From Streptomyces sp. WAC 04229 (GTDB lineage Bacteria; Actinomycetota; Actinomycetes; Streptomycetales; Streptomycetaceae): a stretch of 64,000 nt of DNA. The translations under genes and the position numbers were made by a program. Below, one piece after another: positions 43,560-55,589 of the stretch. Position 1 is the first letter of the stretch, and each line of letters begins with the position of its first letter. The notes below the pieces were generated by a model. It ran no database searches. It was not told where the DNA came from and saw only the letters and a program-made list of their open reading frames with translations. Location: the NCBI RefSeq assembly GCF_003947455.1, contig NZ_QHJH01000019.1, positions 1 through 64,000 on the forward strand. Direction: 5' to 3'.

Positions 43560-44681
43560 ATGGGAAAGCTCGGCAACCTCGGCGCCCGACTGCACCATGG
43601 CGAGGTCGGCTACGACTTCGTCAAGAACCGCAAGCTCTGGTACGGCATCTCGATCCTCATCACCATCACGGCCATCGTCGGCCTGGCGGTGCGCGGCCTG
43701 CACATGGGCATCGAGTTCCAGGGCGGCGCGGTCTTCACGACCCCGAAGAACATGAGCGCCTCGGTCTCCCAGGCGGAGACCTACGCGGAGGACGCCTCCG
43801 GGCACGACGCGATCGTCCAGAAGCTGGGCGACGGCAGCCTCCGCATCCAGATCGCGGGTACCGACACCGGGGCGTCGGACCAGATCAAGCAGCAGCTCTC
43901 CAAGGACCTGGACGTCCCCGCCGAGAAGATCAACGCCGACCTGGTCGGCCCCAGCTGGGGTGACCAGATCGCGAACAAGGCCTGGCAGGGTCTCGGGATC
44001 TTCATGGTCCTGGTGGTGATCTATCTGGCGATCGCGTTCGAGTGGCGCATGGCCCTCGCCGCGTTCGTCGCACTGATCCACGACATCACCATCACGGTCG
44101 GGATCTACGCCCTCGTCGGCTTCGAGGTCACCCCGGGCACGGTGATCGGTCTGCTGACCATTCTCGGTTACTCGCTCTACGACACCGTCGTCGTCTTCGA
44201 CAGTCTCAAGGAGCAGACGAGAGACATCACCAAGCAGACCCGCTGGACCTACGGCGAGATCGCCAACCGCTCGATCAACAGCACCCTGGTCCGCTCCATC
44301 AACACCACGGTGGTCGCGCTGCTGCCGGTGGGCGGGCTGCTGTTCATCGGCGGTGGTGTCCTCGGCGCCGGCATGCTCAACGACATCTCGCTGTCGCTGT
44401 TCGTCGGTCTCGCCGCGGGCGCCTACTCGTCGATCTTCATCGCCACGCCGCTCGTCGCCGACCTCAAGGAGGCCGAGCCGCAGATGAAGGCCCTCAAGAA
44501 GCGGGTCCTGGCCAAGCGCGCCCAGGCCGCGGCCAAGGGCGAGCCGGAGCAGTCCGCGGACGACGGGGAGTCCTACGCGGACGAGGAGCCCGACGACGCG
44601 GCCGCCGCGGTCGTGGGCCCCCGCAACCAGCCCGCCTCCCGCGGCCGGGGCCGCGGCCGTCCCTCGGGGAAGCGGCGATGA
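43560..44681 (+). CDS. secF: Protein translocase subunit SecF
   Basis: 373 residues, six membrane helices. Blocks include GIEFQGGAVFT (the SecF version of the FxGG motif), LGYSLYDTVVVFDSLKEQ and INTTVVALLPVGGLLFIGGG. The cytoplasmic tail is acidic, then Arg/Gly-rich (RGRGRGRPSGKRR). SecD and SecF are separate genes here rather than fused. The ATG comes 1 nt after secD. Its stop overlaps apt by 4 nt. Confidence 0.95.
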   Translation: MGKLGNLGARLHHGEVGYDFVKNRKLWYGISILITITAIVGLAVRGLHMGIEFQGGAVFTTPKNMSASVSQAETYAEDASGHDAIVQKLGDGSLRIQIAGTDTGASDQIKQQLSKDLDVPAEKINADLVGPSWGDQIANKAWQGLGIFMVLVVIYLAIAFEWRMALAAFVALIHDITITVGIYALVGFEVTPGTVIGLLTILGYSLYDTVVVFDSLKEQTRDITKQTRWTYGEIANRSINSTLVRSINTTVVALLPVGGLLFIGGGVLGAGMLNDISLSLFVGLAAGAYSSIFIATPLVADLKEAEPQMKALKKRVLAKRAQAAAKGEPEQSADDGESYADEEPDDAAAAVVGPRNQPASRGRGRGRPSGKRR

Positions 44682-45226
44682 CCGGCACGACCGACATCAC
44701 GGAGCTGCTGCTCAGCCGCATCCGGGACGTGGCCGACTACCCGGAGCCGGGTGTGGTGTTCAAGGACATCACCCCGCTCCTGGCCGACCCCGCGGCCTTC
44801 ACGGTCCTGACCGACACCCTCGCCGAGGTCGCCGGGGAGACCGGCGCCACCAAGGTCGTCGGCCTGGAGGCCCGCGGCTTCATCCTGGGGGCCCCGGTGG
44901 CCCTGCGGGCGGGCCTCGGCTTCATCCCCGTACGCAAGGCGGGCAAGCTCCCCGGAGCCACCCTCGGCCAGGCGTACGACCTGGAGTACGGCTCCGCCGA
45001 GATCGAGGTGCACGCCGAGGACCTGGATGCGGGCGACCGCGTGCTGGTCGTCGACGACGTCCTCGCCACCGGCGGCACCGCCGAGGCGTCCCTGCAGCTG
45101 ATCCGCCGGGCCGGCGCCCAGGTCGCCGGCCTCGCCGTCCTGATGGAGCTGGGTTTCCTCGGCGGCCGGGCCCGCCTGGAGCCGGCCCTGGCGGGGGCGC
45201 CGCTGAAGGCGCTGCTCACCGTCTGA
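44678..45226 (+). CDS. apt: Adenine phosphoribosyltransferase
   Basis: 182 residues. The PRPP-binding motif is VLVVDDVLATGGTA; PEPGVVFKDITPLL and GLEARGFILGAPVA are family blocks. It converts adenine to AMP with PRPP. It is coupled to secF by an ATGA overlap, so it belongs to the secDF transcript. The link to relA next door (purine nucleotide balance) is conserved across actinobacteria. Confidence 0.96.
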   Translation: MTGTTDITELLLSRIRDVADYPEPGVVFKDITPLLADPAAFTVLTDTLAEVAGETGATKVVGLEARGFILGAPVALRAGLGFIPVRKAGKLPGATLGQAYDLEYGSAEIEVHAEDLDAGDRVLVVDDVLATGGTAEASLQLIRRAGAQVAGLAVLMELGFLGGRARLEPALAGAPLKALLTV

Positions 45227-45242
45227 CCGCGCACACCGCGCA

Positions 45243-45281
45243 CCTGAGGCGGGCCCGGAGGAATCCGGCGCCCGCCTCAGG
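45243..45281 (+). terminator. Terminator between apt and relA
   Basis: A 12-bp outer stem (45243-45254 with 45270-45281) encloses a 5-bp inner stem with a GGAA loop, followed by CGTTTCCC. It begins 16 nt after the apt stop and isolates relA. Confidence 0.8.
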
Positions 45282-45398
45282 CGTTTCCCGAGTTGACGGC
45301 CCTCACATCGGCCTGAAGGCGATCCCCGGGGGCAGGATCGCTACCATGGGATCTCCGGAGCCTGACCGGGGGACCCGGATCGCGCACGAGGAGTCCTC

Positions 45399-47942
<2,544 letters not shown>

Positions 47943-47966
47943 CGGGCCGCACGGGCCCGTACGACA

Positions 47967-48015
47967 CAGACGAGAGGGGCTCCCGTACGCACCGTACGGG
48001 AGCCCCTCTCGTCTG
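47967..48015. terminator. Bidirectional terminator, perfect 23-bp stem
   Basis: Arms 47967-47989 and 47993-48015 are perfect complements around a CAC loop. It sits exactly between convergent relA and the DUF349 gene and can stop both. Confidence 0.88.
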
Positions 48016-48023
48016 CGCGGGTG

Positions 48024-49253
48024 TCAGCCGCCGAACTCGTGCAGGCCCTTCAGCGCCTGGTCCAGCAGCGCCTGCCGGCCCTCCAGCTCGCGTTCCAGCT
48101 TGTCGGCCTTGGCGTTGTTGCCCTGGGCACGCGCCTGGTCGATCTGGGAGCGCAGCTTGTCGACGGCGGCCTGCAGCTGTCCGGTCAGCCCCTCGGCACG
48201 CGCGCGTGCCTCCGGGTTGGTCCGGCGCCACTCGGTCTCCTCGGCGTCCTGGAGCGCCCGCTCGACCGCGTGCATCCGCCCCTCGACCTTCGGGCGGGCG
48301 TCGCGCGGCACGTGGCCGATGGCCTCCCAGCGCTCGTTGACCGACCGGAACGCGGCCCGGGCCGACTTCAGGTCCTTGACCGGGACGAGCTTCTCGGCCT
48401 CCTCGACCAGCTCCTCCTTGAGCTTCAGGTTCTCCGCCTGCTCGGCGTCCCGCTCGGCGAAGACCGAGCCGCGGGCGGCGAAGAACACGTCCTGGGCGCC
48501 GCGGAAGCGGTTCCACAGGTCGTCCTCGTGCTCGCGCTGCGCACGGCCGGCGGCCTTCCACTCGGACATGAGGTCGCGGTAGCGCGCGGCCGTCGGCCCC
48601 CAGTCCGTGGAGTTCGACAGCGCCTCGGCCTCGGAGACCAGCCGTTCCTTGGTCTGCCGGGCCTCCTCGCGCTGCGCGTCGAGCTGCGCGAAGTGCTGCT
48701 TGCGGCGCTTGGAGAACGCCGAGCGCGCGTGCGAGAAGCGGTGCCACAGCTCGTCGTCGGACTTGCGGTCCAGGCGCGGCAGGCCCTTCCAGGTGTCCAC
48801 CAGGGCGCGCAGCCGTTCACCGGCCACCCGCCACTGGTCGGAGCGCGCCAGCTCCTCCGCCTCGGCGACCAGCGCCTCCTTGGCGCCGCGCGCCTCGTCG
48901 GACTGCTTGGCCCGCTGGGCCTTGCGCTCCTCGCGCCGTGTCTCCACGAGGCCGACGAGCTTGTCCAGCCGGGCCCGCAGCGCGTCCAGGTCGCCGACCG
49001 CGTGGTGCGCGTCCACCTGCTCGCGCAGGTGGTCGACGGCGGTCTGGGCGTCCTTCGCCGACAGGTCGGTGGTCTTCACCCGCTTTTCGAGGAGGCCGAT
49101 CTCGACAACCAGGCCTTCGTACTTGCGTTCGAAATAGGCCAGCGCCTCCTCGGGGGAGCCCGCCTGCCAGGATCCGACGACCTGCTCGCCGTCGGCCGTA
49201 CGCACGTACACGGTGCCCGTCTCGTCGACGCGGCCCCACGGGTCGCTGCTCAC
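48024..49253 (-). CDS. DUF349-repeat coiled-coil protein
   Basis: 409 residues, almost all charged helix. Repeats of about 70-75 residues each carry a W-K/R-x-x-G-type core: WRVAGERLRALVDTWKGLPR, WGPTAARYRDLMSEWKAAGR, LKSARAAFRSVNERWEAIGH, plus matching FRGAQDVFFAAR/FSHARSAFSKRRKQ partners. This is the DUF349 family, of unknown function in actinobacteria. No signal or membrane segment. The GTG at 49253 has GGAGGAGGCGC directly upstream, deciding the start. Confidence 0.85.
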   Translation of the reverse strand: MSSDPWGRVDETGTVYVRTADGEQVVGSWQAGSPEEALAYFERKYEGLVVEIGLLEKRVKTTDLSAKDAQTAVDHLREQVDAHHAVGDLDALRARLDKLVGLVETRREERKAQRAKQSDEARGAKEALVAEAEELARSDQWRVAGERLRALVDTWKGLPRLDRKSDDELWHRFSHARSAFSKRRKQHFAQLDAQREEARQTKERLVSEAEALSNSTDWGPTAARYRDLMSEWKAAGRAQREHEDDLWNRFRGAQDVFFAARGSVFAERDAEQAENLKLKEELVEEAEKLVPVKDLKSARAAFRSVNERWEAIGHVPRDARPKVEGRMHAVERALQDAEETEWRRTNPEARARAEGLTGQLQAAVDKLRSQIDQARAQGNNAKADKLERELEGRQALLDQALKGLHEFGG

Positions 49254-49388
49254 AGCGCCTCCTCCACATGATGCCGACGGAGGGATTCGCTTCCCCCGGG
49301 CATCGTCCACAGTTTCGTCACGGCCAAGATAGGCGACCGGCGGGTGGCCTGTCCGCATCCCGCGCGACCGAACTTTCGCTGATGAGGG

Positions 49389-50213
49389 TCAGGATTTCGA
49401 GACGGTGGCCTTGTCGATCACGACCGTCGCGTTGGGCGCCCCGTCACCCGCGCCGGTGCTCTCGCCGGCCGCCGCGATCTTCTTGAGCACGGTCATGCCG
49501 TCCTCGGAGATCGTGCCGAACGGCGTGTAGCTGGGCGGCAGCGGACTGTCCTGGTACACGAGGAAGAACTGGCTGCCGCCGGAGTTCGGCTGCCCGGTGT
49601 TCGCCATCGCGATCGTGCCCGCCGGATACGTGTTCTTCTTCAGGCTCTCGTCCTTCAGGTTCTCGTCCGGGATGTTGTAGCCCGGGCCACCGTTGCCCTG
49701 ACCGGTCGGGTCGCCGCACTGGAGCACGAAGATCCCGTTGGTGGTGAGCCGGTGGCACGGTGTGTGGTCGAAGAACCCCTTTTCCGCGAGGAAGTTGAAC
49801 GAGTTGACGGTGTGCGGCGCCGCCGACGTCTTCAGGTCGATCCCTATGTCACCGCAGGTCGTCGACAGCTTCATCGCGTACTTCGCCGACTTGTCGATGG
49901 TCATCGCAGGTTCCTTCTTCCAGGTCTGCGTCTTGACCTTGCCCTCGGCGGGCTTGTCGCACGGGTCCTCGGCCTTCTTGCTCGCCGAAGGGCTCGGCGT
50001 GACCTCCGCGTTGGCGTTCGTCTTGTCGTCGTCGTCCTTGAGGACCACTCCGGTCGTGTACAGCGCGACGCTGCCGATCACAATCACGCCGAGCACCGAC
50101 GCGATCGCCGCGTTGCGGGTGCGCGCCTTGCGCCGCGCGGAGGTACGTCGCTGCTGCTGCCGCAAGAACTTCTCCCGGGCGAGCTGACGCCGCCGCTGCT
50201 CCTGGCTGACCAC
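49389..50213 (-). CDS. Membrane-anchored cyclophilin-type peptidyl-prolyl isomerase
   Basis: 274 residues. A basic N-terminus (EQRRRQLAREKFLRQQQRR) is followed by one membrane helix (AAIASVLGVIVIGSVALYTT), an Asp/Lys-rich linker and a cyclophilin domain from about 110. The domain shows HTPCHRLTTNGIFVLQCGDP, MANTGQPNSGGSQFF and TPFGTISEDG. The first catalytic segment, usually FHRVI, reads CHRLT, as in the bacterial secreted group. It acts outside the membrane on exported proteins. The GTG at 50213 is preceded by AGGAGAG. Confidence 0.88.
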   Translation of the reverse strand: MVSQEQRRRQLAREKFLRQQQRRTSARRKARTRNAAIASVLGVIVIGSVALYTTGVVLKDDDDKTNANAEVTPSPSASKKAEDPCDKPAEGKVKTQTWKKEPAMTIDKSAKYAMKLSTTCGDIGIDLKTSAAPHTVNSFNFLAEKGFFDHTPCHRLTTNGIFVLQCGDPTGQGNGGPGYNIPDENLKDESLKKNTYPAGTIAMANTGQPNSGGSQFFLVYQDSPLPPSYTPFGTISEDGMTVLKKIAAAGESTGAGDGAPNATVVIDKATVSKS

Positions 50214-50396
50214 CGGTTTCTCTCCTCATGCGTCTTCGTGTGCCGACCGGTACGCGTGGGTGCGATGAGCCGACCGTGGGCGTGTAGCCCCGTACCGTAT
50301 ATGGGTTCGCTGGGGAAACGGCACCGCCGGTAGGCTCTGACCATGGGCGCGGCCCGTTCGCAAGCCCACCCGTACCGACACAAACGAAGGACGATC

Positions 50397-51104
50397 GTGC
50401 TCATTGCCGGGTTCCCCGCCGGGGCCTGGGGGACGAACTGTTATGTCGTCGCCCCCGCCGCCGGTGAGGAGTGCGTGATCATCGACCCGGGCCATCAGGC
50501 GGCCCCCGGAGTCGAGGAAGCGATCAGGAAGCATCGGCTCAAGCCCGTGGCCGTCGTCCTCACCCACGGCCACATCGACCACGTCGCCTCGGTCGTCCCG
50601 GTGTGCGGCGCGCACGACGTGCCCGCCTGGATCCACCCCGAGGACCGGTACATGATGAGCGACCCCGAGAAGGGCATCGGCCGCACCATCGGCATGCCGC
50701 TCATGGGCGAGCTGACGGTCGGGGAGCCGGACGACGTCAAGGAGCTGACCGACGGCGCCAAGCTGGAACTGGCGGGCCTGGAACTGACCGTCGCGCACGC
50801 GCCGGGCCATACGAAGGGGTCGGTGACCTTCGGCCTGCCCGAGTCGGCGGACATCCCGCCGGTCATGTTCTCGGGAGACCTGCTGTTCGCCGGCTCCATC
50901 GGACGCACCGACTTCCCCGGTGGCTCCATGGACGACATGCTCGAGTCACTGGCCCGCGTGGTCCTGCCGCTCGACGACGCCACCGTGGTGCTGCCCGGCC
51001 ACAAGGAATACACGACCATCGGCCAGGAGCGCGCCACCAACCCGTATCTGCGGCAGGTGGCGGCCGGCCACAGCGCGCCCGGCGCGCCCCGACGAGGAAT
51101 GTGA
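50397..51104 (+). CDS. Metallo-beta-lactamase-fold hydrolase (glyoxalase II-like)
   Basis: 235 residues. The metal motif is THGHIDHV, followed by [27 protein letters not shown] and [17 protein letters not shown], the arrangement of glyoxalase II-type thioesterases. The GTG at 50397 is chosen because GAAGGA is upstream and homology starts at LIAGFPAG. An in-frame ATG at 50343 lies 6 nt after a TAGGCT box (50331-50336) and could start a leaderless, 18-residue-longer form. hisS follows 13 nt later, in the same transcript. The substrate is unknown. Confidence 0.85.
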   Translation: MLIAGFPAGAWGTNCYVVAPAAGEECVIIDPGHQAAPGVEEAIRKHRLKPVAVVLTHGHIDHVASVVPVCGAHDVPAWIHPEDRYMMSDPEKGIGRTIGMPLMGELTVGEPDDVKELTDGAKLELAGLELTVAHAPGHTKGSVTFGLPESADIPPVMFSGDLLFAGSIGRTDFPGGSMDDMLESLARVVLPLDDATVVLPGHKEYTTIGQERATNPYLRQVAAGHSAPGAPRRGM

Positions 51105-51117
51105 CGAGAGACCTCCC

Positions 51118-52380
51118 GTGAGCACCTTCAAGGCCCCCAAGGGCACGTACGACCTGCTGCCCCCCGACTCCGCGAAGTTCCTCGCGGTCCGCGAGGCGAT
51201 CGCGGCCCCGCTGCGCAACTCCGGCTACGGCTACATCGAGACGCCCGGGTTCGAGAACGTCGAGCTGTTCGCGCGCGGTGTCGGCGAGTCCACCGACATC
51301 GTGACCAAGGAGATGTACGTCTTCGAGACCAAGGGCGGCGACCGGCTCGCCCTGCGCCCGGAGACGACCGCCCCCGTGCTGCGCGCGGTCCTGGAGGCCA
51401 ACCTGCACAAGGCGGGCAACCTCCCGGTCAAGGTCTGGTACTCGGGCTCGCAGTACCGCTACGAGCGCCCCCAGAAGGGCCGTTACCGCCACTTCTCCCA
51501 GGTCGGCGCCGAGGCGATCGGTGCCGAGGACCCGGCACTGGATGCCGAGCTGATCATCCTGGCCGACCAGTCGTACCGCGCGCTGGGCCTGCGGAACTTC
51601 CGCATCCTGCTCAACAGCCTGGGCGACCAGGAGTGCCGCCCCGTCTACCGGGCCGCGCTCCAGGACTTCCTGCGCGGCCTCGACCTGGACGAGGACACCC
51701 TGCGCCGGGCCGAGATCAACCCGCTGCGCGTGCTGGACGACAAGCGCCCGGACGTGCAGAAGCAGCTCACCGACGCCCCCCTGCTGCGCGACTACCTGTG
51801 CGACGCCTGCAAGGCGTACCACGAGGAGGTGCGCGACCTGATCACGGCGGCGGGCGTCGTCTTCGAGGACGACCCGAAGCTGGTGCGCGGCCTGGACTAC
51901 TACACGCGCACCACGTTCGAGTTCGTCCACGACGGCCTCGGCTCCCAGTCCGCGGTGGGCGGCGGCGGACGGTACGACGGACTCTCCGAGATGATCGGCG
52001 GCCCGTCCCTGCCGTCCGTGGGCTGGGCCCTCGGTGTCGACCGCACCGTCCTCGCCCTGGAGGCGGAGGGCATCGAACTGGACATTCCGTCCGCCACCTC
52101 CGTCTACGCGGTGCCGCTCGGCGAGGAGGCCCGCCGGATCCTCTTCGCCAAGGTCACCGAGCTGCGCAAGAACGGCGTGGCCGCCGACTTCTCCTACGGC
52201 GGCAAGGGCCTCAAGGCCGCGATGAAGGCGGCCAACCGCTCGGGCGCCCGCTACGCCCTGGTCCTCGGCGAGCGCGACCTGGCCGACGGCGTCGTCCAGC
52301 TCAAGGACATGGAGTCCGGCGAGCAGACCGCGATCGGCGTCAACGAGATCGTGGCCGAGCTGGAGTCCAGGCTCGGCTAG
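51118..52380 (+). CDS. hisS: Histidyl-tRNA synthetase
   Basis: 420 residues, class II. Motif 1/2 region: [25 protein letters not shown] and [20 protein letters not shown]. The histidine-specific blocks [15 protein letters not shown] and [12 protein letters not shown] are intact. The C-terminal anticodon domain starts near [13 protein letters not shown]. The GTG at 51118 lies 13 nt after the hydrolase gene. A hairpin follows the stop. Confidence 0.97.
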   Translation: MSTFKAPKGTYDLLPPDSAKFLAVREAIAAPLRNSGYGYIETPGFENVELFARGVGESTDIVTKEMYVFETKGGDRLALRPETTAPVLRAVLEANLHKAGNLPVKVWYSGSQYRYERPQKGRYRHFSQVGAEAIGAEDPALDAELIILADQSYRALGLRNFRILLNSLGDQECRPVYRAALQDFLRGLDLDEDTLRRAEINPLRVLDDKRPDVQKQLTDAPLLRDYLCDACKAYHEEVRDLITAAGVVFEDDPKLVRGLDYYTRTTFEFVHDGLGSQSAVGGGGRYDGLSEMIGGPSLPSVGWALGVDRTVLALEAEGIELDIPSATSVYAVPLGEEARRILFAKVTELRKNGVAADFSYGGKGLKAAMKAANRSGARYALVLGERDLADGVVQLKDMESGEQTAIGVNEIVAELESRLG

Positions 52381-52407
52381 CGCGCCGGTACGTCCCGGTC
52401 CCCTCCA

Positions 52408-52437
52408 GGGGCGCGCGTGTTCGTCCACGCGTGCCCC
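52408..52437 (+). terminator. Terminator after hisS
   Basis: Arms 52408-52419 and 52426-52437 form 12 bp with one G-U around a 6-nt loop, 27 nt after the hisS stop. Confidence 0.65.
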
Positions 52438-52583
52438 AGGCGAACGGGTGTTGGCCGGAACGGGCCGCTCCGGGGTGATCGCCGGACCGCTCATATGTTC
52501 ATCGAACGGTGCCCCTACAGGGTGGTGCGGCACAATGGCCCTGCCCGAAGCAGGTCCGACTCACCAGTGACGGAATCGGCGTG

Positions 52584-53246
52584 ATGAGCAAGACGACAGT
52601 GAAGGACGTCTCCACCGTGGCGGAGCCCGCGCCGGAACCCGCATCCGGAACACCGCGCACCGAGGGCGGCAGCCGCGCCTTCGCGCTGCTGCTGGTGATC
52701 ACCGGCGCGGCCGGACTGCTCGCCGCGTGGGTCATCACGCTCGACAAGTTCAAGCTGCTCGAGGCCAAGGTCGCCGGGACGACCTTCACCCCCGGGTGCA
52801 GCCTCAACCCCGTCGTCTCCTGCGGCAGCGTCATGGAGAGCGACCAGGCGGCCGTCTTCGGGTTCCCCAACCCGATGCTGGGCCTGGTGACCTACGGCAT
52901 CGTCGTCGCCGTCGGCATGAGCCTGCTCGCCCGCGCCCGCTTCCCGCGCTGGTACTGGCTCACCTTCAACGCCGGCACGCTCTTCGGCGTGGGCTTCTGC
53001 ACCTGGCTGCAGTTCCAGTCCCTGTACCGGATCAACGCGCTGTGCCTGTGGTGCTGCCTCGCCTGGGTCGCCACGATCGTGATGTTCTGGTACGTGACGT
53101 CCTTCAACGTCCGCAAGGGCTTCCTGCCCGCGCCGAGCTGGCTGCGCGGCTTCTTCGGCGAGTTCACCTGGGTCCTCCCGGTGCTGCACGTCGGCATCAT
53201 CGGCATGATGATCCTGACGCGCTGGTGGGACTTCTGGACCAGCTGA
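52584..53246 (+). CDS. VKOR-family disulfide-generating membrane protein
   Basis: 220 residues with four or five membrane helices. The first cysteine pair is in CSLNPVVSCGSV and the quinone-linked CxxC in LCLWCCLAW, the two redox pairs of bacterial vitamin K epoxide reductase homologues. It passes electrons from exported DsbA-like proteins to menaquinone. No fused thioredoxin domain is present, so a separate partner must exist. ATG 52584 is chosen; its ribosome site is weak. The last ~40 residues form an extra helix typical of actinobacteria. Confidence 0.88.
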   Translation: MSKTTVKDVSTVAEPAPEPASGTPRTEGGSRAFALLLVITGAAGLLAAWVITLDKFKLLEAKVAGTTFTPGCSLNPVVSCGSVMESDQAAVFGFPNPMLGLVTYGIVVAVGMSLLARARFPRWYWLTFNAGTLFGVGFCTWLQFQSLYRINALCLWCCLAWVATIVMFWYVTSFNVRKGFLPAPSWLRGFFGEFTWVLPVLHVGIIGMMILTRWWDFWTS

Positions 53247-53277
53247 CCTGCCCCGGCGCGTTGTCAGTGCCGTGATT

Positions 53278-53283
53278 TAGGGT
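53278..53283 (+). promoter_or_regulatory. TAGGGT -10 box, leaderless promoter candidate for rarA
   Basis: TAGGGT ends exactly 7 nt before GTG 53291, and no ribosome site precedes that codon. Confidence 0.55.
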
Positions 53284-53290
53284 TCAGAGC

Positions 53291-54646
53291 GTGGAGCCCG
53301 ACCTGTTCACCGCCGCAGCAGAAGAACGCCAGGAGAAGGACCCGACCGGCAGCCCCCTCGCCGTGCGGATGCGCCCGCGCACCCTCGACGAGGTCGTCGG
53401 CCAGCAGCACCTGCTCAAGCCCGGATCCCCCTTGCGCCGCCTGGTCGGCGAGGGCGGCTCCGGCCCCGCCGGTCCCTCCTCCGTCATCCTGTGGGGCCCG
53501 CCGGGCACCGGCAAGACCACCCTGGCGTACGTCGTCTCCAAGGCCACCAACAAGCGCTTCGTGGAGCTGTCCGCGATCACCGCGGGCGTCAAGGAGGTCC
53601 GCGCGGTCATCGACGGCGCCCGCCGCGCGGTCGGCGGGTACGGCAAGGAGACCGTCCTCTTCCTCGACGAGATCCACCGCTTCAGCAAGGCCCAGCAGGA
53701 CTCCCTGCTCCCGGCCGTCGAGAACCGCTGGGTCACCCTGATCGCCGCCACCACCGAGAACCCGTACTTCTCGGTGATCTCCCCGCTGCTCTCCCGCTCC
53801 CTGCTGCTCACCCTGGAGCCCCTCACCGACGACGACGTGCGGGGCCTGATCCGCCGCGCCCTGACCGACGAGCGCGGCCTGGGGGAGGCGGTGGGGCTGC
53901 CCGAGGACACCGAGGAGCACCTCCTGCGCATCGCGGGCGGCGACGCCCGCCGGGCCCTGACCGCCCTGGAGGCCGCCGCCGGGGCCGCGCTCGACAAGGG
54001 CGAGTCCGAGGTCTCCCTGACCACCCTGGAGGAGACGGTCGACCGGGCCGCGGTGAAGTACGACCGCGACGGCGACCAGCACTACGACGTCGCCAGCGCC
54101 CTGATCAAGTCCATCCGCGGCTCCGACGTGGACGCCGCGCTGCACTACCTGGCCCGGATGATCGAGGCCGGCGAGGACCCCCGCTTCATCGCCCGGCGCC
54201 TGATGATCTCCGCCAGCGAGGACATCGGCCTGGCCGACCCGAACGCACTGCCGGTCGCCGTCGCCGCCGCTCAGGCCGTCGCCATGATCGGCTTCCCGGA
54301 GGCCGCCCTCACCCTGAGCCACGCCACCATCGCCCTGGCCCTCGCCCCCAAGTCCAACGCCGCGACCACCGCCATCGGCGCCGCCCTGGACGACGTACGC
54401 AAGGGGCACGCCGGACCCGTCCCCGCCCACCTGCGGGACAGCCACTACAAGGGCGCGGGCAAGCTCGGCCACGGGCAGGGGTACGTGTATCCGCACGACC
54501 TGCCGGAGGGCATCGCCGCCCAGCAGTACGCCCCGGACGAGCTGAAGGACCGGACCTACTACGAGCCCACCCGGCACGGCGCCGAGGCCCGCTACGCGGA
54601 CGCCGTGGAGTGGACCCGCGGGCACCTCGGTCGCAAGCGGTCCTGA
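53291..54646 (+). CDS. rarA: Replication-associated recombination protein A (MgsA/RarA AAA+ ATPase)
   Basis: 451 residues. Walker A is [10 protein letters not shown], Walker B is FLDEIHRF, sensor [16 protein letters not shown]. The C-terminal tetramerisation part has [37 protein letters not shown] and [18 protein letters not shown], diagnostic of RarA rather than clamp loader. It acts at stalled forks and binds SSB. The GTG start lacks a ribosome site but sits 7 nt after TAGGGT. Confidence 0.93.
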   Translation: MEPDLFTAAAEERQEKDPTGSPLAVRMRPRTLDEVVGQQHLLKPGSPLRRLVGEGGSGPAGPSSVILWGPPGTGKTTLAYVVSKATNKRFVELSAITAGVKEVRAVIDGARRAVGGYGKETVLFLDEIHRFSKAQQDSLLPAVENRWVTLIAATTENPYFSVISPLLSRSLLLTLEPLTDDDVRGLIRRALTDERGLGEAVGLPEDTEEHLLRIAGGDARRALTALEAAAGAALDKGESEVSLTTLEETVDRAAVKYDRDGDQHYDVASALIKSIRGSDVDAALHYLARMIEAGEDPRFIARRLMISASEDIGLADPNALPVAVAAAQAVAMIGFPEAALTLSHATIALALAPKSNAATTAIGAALDDVRKGHAGPVPAHLRDSHYKGAGKLGHGQGYVYPHDLPEGIAAQQYAPDELKDRTYYEPTRHGAEARYADAVEWTRGHLGRKRS

Positions 54647-54654
54647 GCAGCCTG

Positions 54655-54660
54655 TAGAAT
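54655..54660 (+). promoter_or_regulatory. TAGAAT -10 box of the rpsD promoter
   Basis: TAGAAT lies 8 nt after the rarA stop. It gives rpsD a leader of about 275 nt. A convincing -35 is not seen. Confidence 0.55.
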
Positions 54661-54666
54661 CACCCG

Positions 54667-54941
54667 AAGCGCTGAGTCCCGTGCCGTCAGAACGGGACAA
54701 CCAGCCGGAACCCTTCTGGGTTCCAGGAGCGTCGCGCACCGTCGATAGGTGTCGCGGGCAGCCCACCACCACCCGGAGTCCCGGGACCGGCCGGTGGGCC
54801 ACTCGCGTGCTGCACGTATGTGCCCAGACCAGGGAGCGGCTGCCCGGCAGGTCCCGCGAGGGACCGGACGGGTTTCCCCGGCTGCGGATTGCGACCTCCC
54901 TCAACCCTGACAAGCCGGAAACCAGGAAAGAGACACAGACA
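54667..54941 (+). promoter_or_regulatory. Structured 5' leader of rpsD
   Basis: Three clear hairpins: GTCCCGT (54676-54682) with ACGGGAC (54692-54698); GGAACCC (54707-54713) with GGGTTCC (54718-54724) and a TTCT loop; GGTCCC (54850-54855) with GGGACC (54860-54865) closing a GCGA (GNRA) tetraloop. There is no plausible gene within. S4 autoregulates its synthesis through leader RNA in other bacteria, so a similar role is possible. Confidence 0.5.
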
Positions 54942-55556
54942 GTGGCGAACCAGTCCCGCCCCAAGGTCAAGAAGTCGCGTGCGCTCGGCATCGCGCTGAC
55001 CCCGAAGGCCGTCAAGTACTTCGAGGCCCGCCCCTACCCGCCGGGTGAGCACGGCCGCGGCCGCAAGCAGAACTCGGACTACAAGGTCCGTCTGCTGGAG
55101 AAGCAGCGTCTGCGCGCGCAGTACGACCTCAGCGAGCGCCAGCTCGTCCGCGCCTACGAGCGTGCCTCCAAGACCAACATGAAGACCGGCGAGGCCCTGG
55201 TCATCGAGCTCGAGCGCCGTCTCGACGCGCTGGTCCTGCGTTCGGGCATCGCCCGCACGATCTACCAGGCCCGCCAGATGGTCGTCCACGGCCACATCCA
55301 GGTCAACGGCCAGAAGGTCGACAAGCCGTCCTTCCGCGTCCGCCCGGACGACGTCGTGCAGGTGCGCGACCGCTCCAAGGAGAAGACGCTCTTCACCATC
55401 GCCCGCGAGGGTGGCTTCGCCCCCGACGGCGAGACCCCGCGCTACCTCCAGGTGAACCTCAAGGCCCTGGCGTTCCGCCTGGACCGCGAGCCGAACCGCA
55501 AGGAGATCCCGGTGATCTGCGACGAGCAGCTCGTCGTCGAGTACTACGCCCGCTGA
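54942..55556 (+). CDS. rpsD: 30S ribosomal protein S4
   Basis: 204 residues. The N-terminal region lacks the four zinc-binding cysteines of the C+ form (it reads [20 protein letters not shown]), so this is the zinc-independent type. The S4 RNA-binding domain is [20 protein letters not shown], then [20 protein letters not shown]. It nucleates 30S assembly on 16S rRNA. The GTG at 54942 is preceded by AGGAAAGAG. It stands alone at the end of a long leader and converges on the AfsR-type gene 33 bp away. Confidence 0.95.
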   Translation: MANQSRPKVKKSRALGIALTPKAVKYFEARPYPPGEHGRGRKQNSDYKVRLLEKQRLRAQYDLSERQLVRAYERASKTNMKTGEALVIELERRLDALVLRSGIARTIYQARQMVVHGHIQVNGQKVDKPSFRVRPDDVVQVRDRSKEKTLFTIAREGGFAPDGETPRYLQVNLKALAFRLDREPNRKEIPVICDEQLVVEYYAR

Positions 55557-55589
55557 TCCCAGCCCCGGCGCAGTACCACCAGCGGTACC

